Below, in pieces: positions 1 to 6,450 of a stretch of 12,301 nt of DNA. The position numbers and the translations under genes are program-made. The DNA is from CPC320 sp002684375. Its GTDB lineage: Bacteria; Pseudomonadota; Alphaproteobacteria; Rhodobacterales; Rhodobacteraceae. Numbering within the stretch: the first letter of the stretch is position 1; each line of letters begins with the position of its first letter. Under the pieces are notes generated by a model. It ran no database searches and was not told where the DNA came from. It saw only the letters and a program-made list of their open reading frames with translations. Location of the stretch: contig CBFIHZ010000063.1 of assembly GCA_965662545.1 (NCBI GenBank), forward strand, positions 1 through 12,301. Direction: 5' to 3'.

Positions 1-135
1 TCCAGTTGATTGAGAATGATTACTCTGCGGCGTCTCTTTTTGCCCGGAATGGCAATCAAAACTTCATGACGCGCCTTTGCGATATCGATAGCCACTAAAA
101 TGGGCGTGTATCTTTGTGATACCGGTCTCGGTCAT
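1..135 (-). pseudogene. IS110-family transposase, 5' end, frameshifted, runs off window
   Basis: Read leftwards from ATG at 135-133, the first codons give MTETGIT. The frame then hits a stop at 66-64. A shift of one frame restores an unmistakable IS110 N-terminus, with PILVAIDIAKARHEVLIA followed by PGKKRRRR. The VAIDIAKAxHEV segment carries the first Asp of the RuvC-like DEDD catalytic domain of IS110 transposases. A 2-base loss (or 1-base gain) within the ATCACAAAG stretch near codons 6-8 would explain the shift. The gene continues past the left edge, so only about 45 residues are visible. A Shine-Dalgarno-like AGGTGA precedes the ATG but lies inside a strong stem-loop (130-201). The frameshift makes an active transposase unlikely from this copy. 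Confidence 0.75.
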
Positions 136-201
136 AGCCGGTCACCTTTGCAGTGTGGTTTGTGCACAACCACTGTCGTGACCTGAGGCACGGCTATGAC
201 C
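130..201 (-). promoter_or_regulatory. Long stem-loop enclosing the IS110 start codon and ribosome binding site
   Basis: The outer arms GGTCATAGCCG (130-140) and CGGCTATGACC (191-201) are perfect reverse complements. Inside them GGTCAC (140-145) pairs with GTGACC (178-183), and CAGTG (151-155) with CACTG (171-175). The tip is the palindrome GTGCAC (162-167). On the minus-strand transcript both the ATG (135-133) and the AGGTGA box fall in stems. Two readings are possible: a fold that blocks translation of read-through transcripts, as known for other IS families, or the remains of the structured non-coding end of IS110 that encodes the bridge RNA. A second small hairpin, CTTCGT-TAA-ACGAAG (207-221), lies just outside. 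Confidence 0.5.
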
Positions 202-231
202 ACCCGCTTCGTTAAACGAAGACCGCGCAGT

Positions 232-581
232 TTAGGTAAAGCCACTCAAGCAATTCCTCCACAGACTTTGCCTTGCGCAAATAGGGCGGGACAAGTGATG
301 AGTTGAAACGGATTTACCCCACGGTCTCTCTCCCAAGGACCGTGGACTGACACCTTGCCGATCCCGGTCAAAACTTCGCGTTCCGGCAGAAAACCGTGCC
401 GCACCAACCGCTGGCGACCCTTGTCGTCCAAAAGGTGGACGTGACCTGCCAGGAACTCTGGAACCTCAGCGCGCACCGCAGTGGCCAGAAGCTCTCAGGC
501 TCCTGCGCGCAGCACATCTGGTAACGGATCAGGTGAAAAATCGCTTGGTTTCGTGAAGTCGATAACTGTATTCTTTGTTAT
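232..581 (-). pseudogene. IS256-family transposase, N-terminal fragment
   Basis: Minus-strand translation gives a recognisable IS256-type N-terminus: TKNTVIDFTKPSDFSPDPL, then DVLRAGA, an in-frame TGA at 497-495, then ELLATAVRAEV, EFLAGH and GRQRLVRHGFLPEREV. TGIGKVSV and DRG follow. After DRG one frameshift is needed to reach NSSLVPPYLRKAKSVEELL and WLYL, which is standard for the family. The expected ATG appears as ATA at 581-579. Similarity stops near 232, where the IS110 end begins. About 115 of the usual roughly 400 residues remain, and no catalytic DDE residue is included. With the lost start, the nonsense codon, the frameshift and the truncation, it is certainly dead. The longest uninterrupted piece is 246-476. 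Confidence 0.75.
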
Positions 582-676
582 GTGGCATATCCTTCTCTCA
601 ACGAAAATTGCGGCGCGTCAACAACGCCATGATATGCCGGCCATCCGGGCCGTCACCAACTTTCAACTATAACTCG

Positions 677-1091
677 TTTCTAGAGGCCGTGCTTGAAGTC
701 GCGCCTTACAAAATCCACACAATCCTAATATGGTATCCAGTTTTGTGAGCAGCCGCGCAAACGCAACATGCCTTATTCTCTGCCCATGCGGTTTGACATG
801 ATCTGCGCAACAAACGGCATCGAACATCGCCTAACCAAGCCAAACCACCCATGGACGGACGGACAAGTCGAGCGGTTGAACCGCACACTCAAGGAGGCGA
901 CCGTGAAACGATATCACTTTGACAATCACGATCAACTCCGTAGACATCTCTGCAACGTCCGTAATGCCCACAATTACGCATGCCGCCTCAAGCCACGCAA
1001 CGGACTGACACCTGACGAATACAATTGCAAAACCTGGGCATCCGAGCCAGAACGGGCCGTCGTAAGTCCATTTTACCTGATGCCGGGACGG
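677..1091 (+). pseudogene. IS481-family transposase, C-terminal fragment (copy A)
   Basis: The frame opens with FLEAVLEVAPYKIHTIL, the segment just before the second catalytic Asp of IS481 transposases. The expected TDNG motif is then destroyed: about five bases are missing near 725-735, which removes the Asp and shifts frame. Reading resumes as GIQFCEQPRKRN, PMRFDMICATNGIEHRLTKP, NHPWTDGQVERLNRT (catalytic Glu codon at 870-872) and LTPDEYNCKTW, ending with MPG near 1080-1088, the usual C-terminal end of this group. The N-terminal HTH and the first Asp are absent. The downstream frame runs without a stop into a serine recombinase remnant, so one open frame (768-1244) spans both. A related copy in the same orientation lies at 11507. 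Confidence 0.85.
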
Positions 1092-1100
1092 GGCTGTACC

Positions 1101-1421
1101 GCTAACTTGGTCCATGGAATCCACGAAAAAGGAGCAGGCTTGCAAATATTGGAACCAGCCATAGATATGGCAGGCCCAATGGGAACGATGGTGCTTACGG
1201 TGCTTGGTATGGTTTCTGAATTGGAATTAAGTTTTATCAAATAACTTTAACGCGCTGGAATTGGAGCTGCCAAAGAGCGTGGAGTTTACAAGGGTAGAAA
1301 GCAAAATCTTGATTATGATAAAGTTATAGAAAATAAGAAATCAGGCATGGGCGCAAGCGCAATTACCCGTGAATTGGGCTGTCTCAGAACAATGGTTTAT
1401 CACGTTTTGAAATCTGCTTAA
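1101..1421 (+). pseudogene. Serine recombinase (resolvase/invertase), C-terminal part with two stop codons
   Basis: The translation NLVHGIHEKGAGLQILEP, then TVLGMVSELELSFIK, is the helix-E side of the catalytic domain of Pin/TnpR-type serine recombinases. It is followed in the same frame by stop-Leu-stop (TAA at 1242-1244 and 1248-1250), then RAGIGAAKERGVYKGRKQ, and a C-terminal helix-turn-helix: GMGASAITRELGCLRTMVYH, ending at TAA 1419-1421. The two stops stand where active relatives have Asp-Arg-Gln. The N-terminal catalytic Ser region is missing, cut where the IS481 fragment ends. The HTH half has no frameshift, so decay appears fairly recent. Family assignment is firm; whether it came from a Tn3-type transposon or an invertase cannot be told. 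Confidence 0.8.
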
Positions 1422-1501
1422 CTTTGGCCAAGTAGAAGCTGTTTCCGTTTCGCGCAGACTGTGGTATTTTCGGTTATCAACTGGTGAAAGTTGGCAAACA
1501 A

Positions 1502-1533
1502 TTGACAAACAGAATGCTCGCAGAAAAAAATAC
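1502..1533 (+). promoter_or_regulatory. Possible tRNA-Arg promoter
   Basis: A perfect TTGACA lies at 1502-1507, about 46 bases before the tRNA. The only -10 candidates are poor (AAATAC at 1528-1533, spacing 20, or TACTGT at 1531-1536, spacing 23). The -35 is convincing and the rest is not. Confidence 0.3.
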
Positions 1534-1553
1534 TGTAAGTATCTGATTTAAGC

Positions 1554-1630
1554 GGCCCCGTGGCTCAACTGGATAGAGCAGCCCCCTCCTAAGGGGCAGG
1601 TTACAGGTTCGAATCCTGTCGGGGTCACCA
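1554..1630 (+). tRNA. tRNA-Arg (anticodon CCT)
   Basis: A complete cloverleaf can be drawn. The acceptor GGCCCCG (1554-1560) pairs with CGGGGTC (1620-1626) with one G-T. The D stem is GCTC/GAGC. The anticodon stem GCCCC/GGGGC has loop CTCCTAA, with anticodon CCT at 1588-1590. The T stem ACAGG/CCTGT has loop TTCGAAT, and CCA is encoded at 1628-1630. It reads the AGG codon. Minor-arginine tRNA genes are common integration targets for phages and islands, and an integrase-like remnant begins 50 bases downstream. No second copy of the tRNA 3' end is present in the window, so only one side of any island could be here. Confidence 0.95.
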
Positions 1631-1680
1631 TTAAACGAAATAATATCAATATCTTATATTTTTATAGTTACACAAAAAGT

Positions 1681-2074
1681 CTAAACTCCAAGGGTGACCA
1701 CCTCCTTTGGCAGAGAGGCATTTGCTAGCTGAGCTTGAGTGGTCCTACTGACCTGCCCCTCGATGGTGTCCGAGAGGCCCCACAGGGCCATATTTAGGGT
1801 CTCGTCAATCTGGCCTGCCGCCACCAACTCGGCGGCCTGGATGCCGAAGTGATTGGCAACCAGAAGCAGCACCTTCTCCCGCTCACTCTGTTTATCGGTC
1901 ACCACAGCGGTGTTGCTAAACAGCGACCCATTCTCCTGATGGGGAACTGGCCAGTTCCTTAGGGACACGACGACGATATAGGAAGTGACCATCGGCTTTT
2001 ATCTCGGTGAAGGGGGGCAGTTTCATGGCAGTGTCCTCGAGGTTGCTCGAGGAATCATCGTCAGAGGTGGCCAT
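1681..2074 (-). pseudogene. Probable tyrosine-type integrase, decayed N-terminal part
   Basis: An ATG at 2074-2072 with AGGA about 8 bases upstream starts a frame that includes LPPFTEIKADGHFLYRRRVP and then KEL. The YRRRVPK pattern is typical of the N-terminal arm-binding domain of phage-type tyrosine recombinases. This frame stops at 1918-1916. A second minus frame (1992-1681) carries on with helical sequence (EREKVLLLVANHFGIQAAEL, then LPKEVVTLG) like the region before the catalytic domain in such integrases. The catalytic domain with its Arg and Tyr residues is absent: the coding trace ends 50 bases from the tRNA-Arg 3' end. About 130 of roughly 400 residues remain. The position next to a tRNA supports an integrase. 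The family call is from motif pattern only. Confidence 0.5.
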
Positions 2075-2687
2075 GAGGGTATTCCTGTTTGTGACCCAGC
2101 GGGTTCCCTTTTGGACAAAAAGGGTTCTTAAAAACCAGCGTTACGACTGGTTATCCATGAAAACAAGGTGAAATCAGTGTAAAAATGGTGTCCAAGGAGG
2201 GGGTTGCGCCAAATAAAGAACCAAGAAAATATAGATACTTATGGGATATAAGTTCTAGCTGTGGGTTCCTAATGGCATTTAATTGGATTCCCAAAAAGCT
2301 AGCCATAGGACCACGCGAAGTGGCCACTCAGGGGCCTTAATCACACACCATTAACATGAGGCGTACTGGCGAGTAGCCTCAGAGTGTATGAAGTCGCGTA
2401 GTCGCACAGTCGCCCGCACGTGCAGCGGAGGCCTGTCAGCGGTATTGCCTTACTCTCTCGTCTTGGATGTTGTCTTGTTGAGCACCTAGTTGGAGGTGCT
2501 CTGGGGTGATGCAGCGTCTGTTATGACACCTGTGCCTGACCACTTCGTCCTGTCGAGGGAGCACGCCCTGCGACGCTACGCAGAGTAGTTGGTAGGCGTA
2601 CAGACATTTGCCCTCTCAGGTGACCCTCTTTGGTGTTTTGGTAGCTACTTCTAAGCAGCCGTCTTGGGTTTCGGTGGTGGTCTAGCA
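2075..2687. other. Gene-free stretch with several stem-loops
   Basis: No convincing gene in any frame. Structures visible: CCCTTTT/AAAAGGG (2106-2124), AACCAG/CTGGTT (2133-2152), and a longer imperfect hairpin from 2255 to 2302. A short + strand open frame from 2536 (MTPVPDHFVLSREHA...) ends at 2589 and has no recognisable product. The stretch lies between the integrase remnant and the first intact gene. It could hold the attP-side sequence of a lost element, but no tRNA-end repeat is found in it. Confidence 0.4.
2255..2302. repeat. Imperfect long inverted repeat
   Basis: CTAGCT (2255-2260) pairs with AGCTAG (2297-2302). Inside, GGG (2263-2265) pairs with CCC (2290-2292) and CC (2268-2269) with GG (2285-2286), leaving a 15-base loop. 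No T-run follows on either strand that would make a clear terminator. Confidence 0.35.
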
Positions 2688-3497
2688 TCATATGCGTATG
2701 AACGGTTGGCCAAAAATCGCTTGGATGAAGAGCGCGACTGTCAGCGCTGAATAGATAAAGCCAGCAATCCATATTGTGATGATGCCTTGATCTGTTCTGT
2801 CTGCCCATATTCCGATCAGGGGCAAAACCTGCAATGCGTGGAGCGACAGAAAATGTGCAGGTCGCAAATCACCCACTTCGGTTGACCAGCCAAAGATTGG
2901 CAGAACGAGTTCTGGATTGCTTTGGTCTCCGACAAAGTGGCTGCCGTTGCCGCCCAGGTAACCTCCGATGATCACCGTCAGTACGAAGCTTATGATCGCG
3001 CCCCACCAAATGCCCGATTGAGTTGCTGGGCCAAACGCAATGTCGCTCTTTGCAAGCCAGGCAATGACGACTGGCAGGGCAATCAACACAACCGCACCCA
3101 TCCCCATCAAAGAATACATCGCACTGTGAAACGAGGTCGTGTCGTTGAAATGACTGTGCTGCGCCTGCGCCGCCTGAAAAATCAGATATGTCATTTCAGC
3201 AACGAACACCGCTGCCAATACCCAACCCACACCTGCAACGATACGCAGCTCCGCGTTTTCTGGGGACATCAAGGCGACAATAATGGCGAGCGTCGCAAAA
3301 TGAACGAGAAATGAGATCGAGAATTTTGCAGGTTTCACCCAAACGGGTACGCCATCCAGTGTGCGTTGATCAAGTTGACCCCAAATTAATGTTGCTATGA
3401 CAAGTAGCGCAGAAAGCGCCGTGAGTTGGACGAATACCAAGGAACGGCCTTGGACCAGCAAAGGAGCTAAGAGATCGCTCATAACTTGCACTTTCAT
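2688..3497 (-). CDS. Seven-helix inner-membrane protein of unknown function
   Basis: A 269-residue protein with about seven hydrophobic segments, near residues 19-41, 58-78, 85-110, 124-148, 163-183, 214-232 and 238-262. Notable residues are a charged/polar loop between segments 3 and 4 with several His (QHSHFND, then SFHSAMY) and a conserved-looking HFLSLHALQVLPL segment at about 215-227, where His residues sit inside or next to a membrane helix. I do not recognise a named family. His pairs in helices could bind a metal or haem, but that is speculation. The gene starts 42 bases after the hydrolase stop on the same strand, so the two are probably co-transcribed. Met6 is an alternative start; a GGAAAT box precedes Met1. 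Confidence 0.8.
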   Translation of the reverse strand: MKVQVMSDLLAPLLVQGRSLVFVQLTALSALLVIATLIWGQLDQRTLDGVPVWVKPAKFSISFLVHFATLAIIVALMSPENAELRIVAGVGWVLAAVFVAEMTYLIFQAAQAQHSHFNDTTSFHSAMYSLMGMGAVVLIALPVVIAWLAKSDIAFGPATQSGIWWGAIISFVLTVIIGGYLGGNGSHFVGDQSNPELVLPIFGWSTEVGDLRPAHFLSLHALQVLPLIGIWADRTDQGIITIWIAGFIYSALTVALFIQAIFGQPFIRI

Positions 3498-3539
3498 TTC
3501 AAATTTCCGGTAATGGCTGTCTTGATTGGTAATCGGGGC

Positions 3540-4502
3540 TTAGCCCAACTTGTGACCGTTGCAGACCCACGTTCGCACCAACTCGGTAAATTCTACTTCC
3601 TTATCCTGATAGCAAAAATGGCCACAATTCTTGAAGACGGTCAGCGCGCTGTTGGGCAGCAGCGCATGCAGCTGTTCCGCATTTTCTGCCTTCAGAAACG
3701 CATCTTGTTCGCCCCAAAAAACGTGGACAGGCACATTCAGTGTCGCGAGATGCGGATCGATGTCTTTGCAGCCTTCTGGGTACCCTTTGAACCACTTAGT
3801 GACCGGGCCAACCCTACCAGAATAAGACGCGACATAATCAGCGACCTCCTCGGCGGAAGGACTATAATTTAAGTACCCCAACTGGTTTGCGCCACTGATG
3901 AACGCCGGTGCGCCCGTAATTGTGAAAACAAGGCGCCAAAATCCTGAACCAATCATCTTCTGGACGAGGCTTCCATCTGCGGACGGTTGAACGCTTGGGC
4001 CAGCGCCAACCAAGATGCTTTTGGCTTTGTGGTCACGGTGTAAAACATAATGGAGGGCTACAGGCATCCCAACATCTGGTGCAACAATATGAACGTCAGA
4101 CAGTCCAAGTTCGCTGATAAACTTTTGCAGGAAGGCGCTTTGCGCAGCGAATGTCATATAGCTTATGTTACCCTCACTCTGCCCAAACCCCGGCAAATCC
4201 AATGCGACCAAATTAGTATTGGTAGAAAGCGCTGACCACGTCGCATCGTAACACAGGATACTTTGAGGAAGAGGACTGAGGAACAAAACCGTTGGCCCGT
4301 CTGAATTGCCACCCGTCGCGTAGCGGATTTTTAGGCCATCTAGCTGCATATACGCGGGCTTGATACTGAAGTTTGCAAGATCATGATTGATCTTGCCTGC
4401 ACCCTTCGCGCGTTTTGACCAAAGCTTGTAAAACTCAGGTGTTATCATCATCAAGCTGGCCGCATTCAATCGACCGAGCACCCCAATGGGATCTTTTGGC
4501 AT
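3540..4502 (-). CDS. Alpha/beta-fold hydrolase with Asp nucleophile position
   Basis: A 320-residue alpha/beta hydrolase. LDLPGFGQS (101-109) is the classic strand-4 motif. The nucleophile elbow reads VAPDVGMPVAL, placing Asp143 where haloalkane dehalogenases and epoxide hydrolases carry their nucleophilic Asp rather than the Ser of esterases. The acid is probably Asp267 (FWGEQDAF) and the base His295 (NCGHF). The oxyanion motif, usually HGxP, is FLSPLPQS (74-81), which is unusual. The start is taken at 4502 because GAGGG precedes it and the promoter lies just upstream; the open frame continues to 4742, but that part overlaps the regulator gene. Likely reaction: hydrolysis of a C-halogen, epoxide or activated ester bond in a small molecule. 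The substrate is unknown. A divergent TetR regulator suggests substrate-induced expression. Confidence 0.85.
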   Translation of the reverse strand: MPKDPIGVLGRLNAASLMMITPEFYKLWSKRAKGAGKINHDLANFSIKPAYMQLDGLKIRYATGGNSDGPTVLFLSPLPQSILCYDATWSALSTNTNLVALDLPGFGQSEGNISYMTFAAQSAFLQKFISELGLSDVHIVAPDVGMPVALHYVLHRDHKAKSILVGAGPSVQPSADGSLVQKMIGSGFWRLVFTITGAPAFISGANQLGYLNYSPSAEEVADYVASYSGRVGPVTKWFKGYPEGCKDIDPHLATLNVPVHVFWGEQDAFLKAENAEQLHALLPNSALTVFKNCGHFCYQDKEVEFTELVRTWVCNGHKLG

Positions 4503-4521
4503 GTCGTTTCCCTCAGGGTTA

Positions 4522-4551
4522 GTATTTAGAGAATGTTTAATGTATTTAGAG
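4522..4551. promoter_or_regulatory. Direct repeat, candidate operator
   Basis: GTATTTAGAG occurs at 4522-4531 and again at 4542-4551, exactly 20 bp apart (about two helical turns), so both copies face the same side of the DNA. The upper copy covers the -10 of the hydrolase promoter and the lower lies just past its expected transcription start. This is the natural place for repression by the divergent TetR protein. TetR proteins more often use palindromes, so the direct arrangement is atypical. Confidence 0.5.
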
Positions 4552-4571
4552 GTATGACTAGGCACTGTCAA
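4543..4571 (-). promoter_or_regulatory. Sigma-70-type promoter for hydrolase/membrane-protein operon
   Basis: On the minus strand a perfect TTGACA (4571-4566) and TAAATA (4548-4543) are separated by exactly 17 bp. Transcription would start near 4536, giving a leader of about 34 bases before the ATG at 4502. Confidence 0.65.
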
Positions 4572-4596
4572 AGATAAAATACTCTCGGGTACGATA

Positions 4597-5223
4597 ATGA
4601 ATGAAAAACCTAATTCTGTACGGGGTCGCCCAAAAACGTTGGACCGAGATCGGGTTTTGCAAACTGCTTTGATACAGTACTGGTCAAAGGGGCCAGCAAA
4701 TGTCTCGATCAGCGACATCTGCAATTTAACCGGAGCGTCCAAGCCGGGTGTTTATCGGGAATTTGGCAGTGATGATGGGCTGAAAGAGGCCGTTTTGGAG
4801 GTGTATCACAGCCTCGCAATCCAGCCTGTGATTGATATTCTTGAGAAAAATCAGCCGACGACGGACGCCATCGACGCCCTCATAGGTTTCATGACCCAAG
4901 ATCGTACGGCCCTCGGCATTCCGCAGGGATGTTTGTTTGTGATGATGCGGGCGCAATCACAGCAACTTGGTCCGTCCACTTGCGTTAAACTGGACAAAAT
5001 TCGGCTCAGCCTTTTGAATGCCTATGGGGCATGGATCGAGCATTCAAAATCACGCGGTGAATTCGCCGATATTCCAACGGATATCGCGGCACTCTTCGTT
5101 GATGCGCAACACGGGGGCGCGATGCGTATGCAAAGGGAAGGTATTCCCAATGATACCGTTGCACGTGTGCTTGAGATTGCACTCAGGATGCCGATCTTGG
5201 GCGCCAGCACCATTGGGCGTTAG
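4597..5223 (+). CDS. TetR/AcrR-family transcriptional regulator
   Basis: A 208-residue protein. Residues 17-67 form the TetR DNA-binding domain: RDRVLQTALIQYWSKG, then VSISDICNLTGASKPGVYREF, with the recognition helix at about 47-57 and the typical GLKEAVL continuation. The C-terminal helical part, including a GCLFVMMRAQSQQLGP stretch, would be the ligand-binding and dimerisation domain, as in the YcdC/AcrR-like group. It is divergent from the hydrolase, with 94 bases between the two starts containing the hydrolase promoter and a direct repeat. It most likely represses the hydrolase/membrane-protein pair and perhaps itself. ATG 4597 is the first reasonable start; its ribosome binding site is weak (GGGTA). 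Confidence 0.9.
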   Translation: MNEKPNSVRGRPKTLDRDRVLQTALIQYWSKGPANVSISDICNLTGASKPGVYREFGSDDGLKEAVLEVYHSLAIQPVIDILEKNQPTTDAIDALIGFMTQDRTALGIPQGCLFVMMRAQSQQLGPSTCVKLDKIRLSLLNAYGAWIEHSKSRGEFADIPTDIAALFVDAQHGGAMRMQREGIPNDTVARVLEIALRMPILGASTIGR

Positions 5224-5610
5224 GCCGAAAGTAGCCATTCATCGGATATGGAACGAAATGGTGGCATGTCCGCATAGCTGACGGTTAATTCTGCCGCAGC
5301 AAAGGGATGCTTTCCCGCTCTAATCGGTTACCCAAAGCGGATGTCATTCTAGAGTAAAAAGACGATCAAAGAACCACCTGTTCCTTACAGGTCCCCTATT
5401 TCAGGAAGGTTAGAGGGTCCCCTGTGGGTCTTGTTGTTCTTGGTCTTTAACTCAGAACATATCCTCAAACCGTACTTCACCCAGTTTACGTGGCTCTGTC
5501 TTTTCTGTAGTTGTTTCTTCTTTTGATCTGTCTCAGGACGCTAATGTTCGCGGCGTAGCCGATGAGATTAGGTGTAAGTATAAAGGGAAACCCCTCTGTA
5601 TTGGTGTAAT
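5224..5610. other. Gene-poor region, possibly decayed coding DNA
   Basis: No gene with a proper start. A small hairpin ACCTG/CAGGT lies at 5376-5392, and GGTCCCCT is repeated directly at about 5390 and 5416. On the minus strand a frame ends at 5452 with a tail that looks like a natural protein C-terminus (KTEPRKLGEVRFEDMF), but a TGA interrupts it about 26 codons earlier. On the plus strand about 75 codons are open in 5373-5609 without any usual start. I cannot assign either; decayed accessory DNA is the likeliest reading. Confidence 0.3.
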
Positions 5611-6129
5611 TTGAGGTGCGACTATTGCCACGGTGCTGGCTGGCTTCTTCCATCTGACAACGTTTATGGAGATTGTCTTGCGAGTTTTATAGCGTCAAAT
5701 TCGCATCGCTTTCGCGGCTCCTATAAGCCGTTGAGCAATAGAGATCATCGTTGGATGACGAAAAAGGCTCATTGGGTTCAAGGAGGAGCGAAACAGGTTG
5801 GTGAAGAGCAATTACGTACACTTTTATCCAACAGTGCTGTGATCGGCTTTGCGGGAGGAACACCAGCGAACGCAAGCTTCGGCACATTGGGAAATGCAGA
5901 TGCTGAATTCAGTGGCGGATATAACTTAAAAACTAAAAAGGACTTTGACTTCAAATTGGTTGGTCAACAACTTTGTGGCGACAACGATTTGGGTGACGGT
6001 TGTTTCAGCCTCTATGTCATGCCAGCGAGCGCATGGTATTTTGCTGTAGCAGACAACGAGGAGGTTGAACTTTACAATCAAGCCCTTGTCGGCTGCATTG
6101 TATTCAGGGGGCAGTTTGCCCAAAAATGA
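5611..6129 (+). CDS. Hypothetical protein, no family recognised
   Basis: The open frame gives 172 residues from a TTG start, or 124 from the first ATG at 5755. Neither has a clear ribosome binding site, and the frame itself is open from 5584. The N-terminal extension has a CDYCHGAG cluster recalling CxxCxGxG zinc-binding repeats, but only one copy. The C-terminal half is Gly/Asp/Asn-rich with alternating hydrophobic residues (FAGGTPANASFGTLGNADAE, then FDFKLVGQQLCGDNDLGDG), suggesting beta structure of an exported or surface/phage-structural type. No signal peptide is evident. It could be a truncated gene whose 5' end was lost. It is flanked by gene-free DNA and an IS66-like tail, so horizontal origin is plausible. 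Function unknown. Confidence 0.4.
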   Translation: MRCDYCHGAGWLLPSDNVYGDCLASFIASNSHRFRGSYKPLSNRDHRWMTKKAHWVQGGAKQVGEEQLRTLLSNSAVIGFAGGTPANASFGTLGNADAEFSGGYNLKTKKDFDFKLVGQQLCGDNDLGDGCFSLYVMPASAWYFAVADNEEVELYNQALVGCIVFRGQFAQK

Positions 6130-6249
6130 GAACGCTTCAAAGCACGCCACAATTCTTTCAACCCTGTGAGATCACTTAGGTTGCTTAATCAAGGCCAGTT
6201 CTATTGGTGCCAACCGGAGACTTTTCGTAAACATCAACCCTGCCCTTGA

Positions 6250-6395
6250 TCAAGCTGCGTCTTTTGCCTCGGCGATTTTTGCGCTGATCATGTCCTGATA
6301 GGTCCACGGCATAAGATTGTTGATACGGTGCGCTGGATGATGCTGGATGCGCTCCAGCACCCATCCATAAAAACGATGGCCTTGTATATTCCCAG
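6250..6395 (-). pseudogene. IS66-family transposase (TnpC), C-terminal tail
   Basis: The minus-strand translation ends with YGWVLERIQHHPAHRINNLM, then PWTY and QDMISAKIAEAKDAA. The pattern W(V)LxRIxxHPxxRIxxLxPW is the typical end of IS66 transposases. Upstream of about 6395 the similarity stops and the frame runs antisense through the cupin gene, so only about 48 residues of roughly 500 survive. The remnant ends about 55 bases before the cupin start and may have brought or disrupted upstream control sequence. Identification is from remembered family pattern over a short stretch, hence moderate confidence. I see no clear terminal inverted repeat in 6130-6249. Confidence 0.45.
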
Positions 6396-6450
6396 CCATC
6401 ATGGCCTTATCTGTCATCACTATTTCGCCACCACTGCCAAGGGGACATTT

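Noticed and set aside
64..135. Programmed frameshift in the IS110 gene
   Set aside because: No slippery sequence is present, and IS110 elements are not known to use frameshifting; a simple indel explains it.
2521..2808. 95-codon minus-strand frame overlapping the end of the membrane-protein gene
   Set aside because: The composition is Arg/His/Ser-rich and low in hydrophobic pattern, it overlaps a solid gene, and no family is recognisable.
4503..4742. N-terminal extension of the hydrolase frame up to 4742
   Set aside because: It overlaps the TetR gene on the other strand and covers the promoter; the start at 4502 has a ribosome binding site and gives a normal family length.
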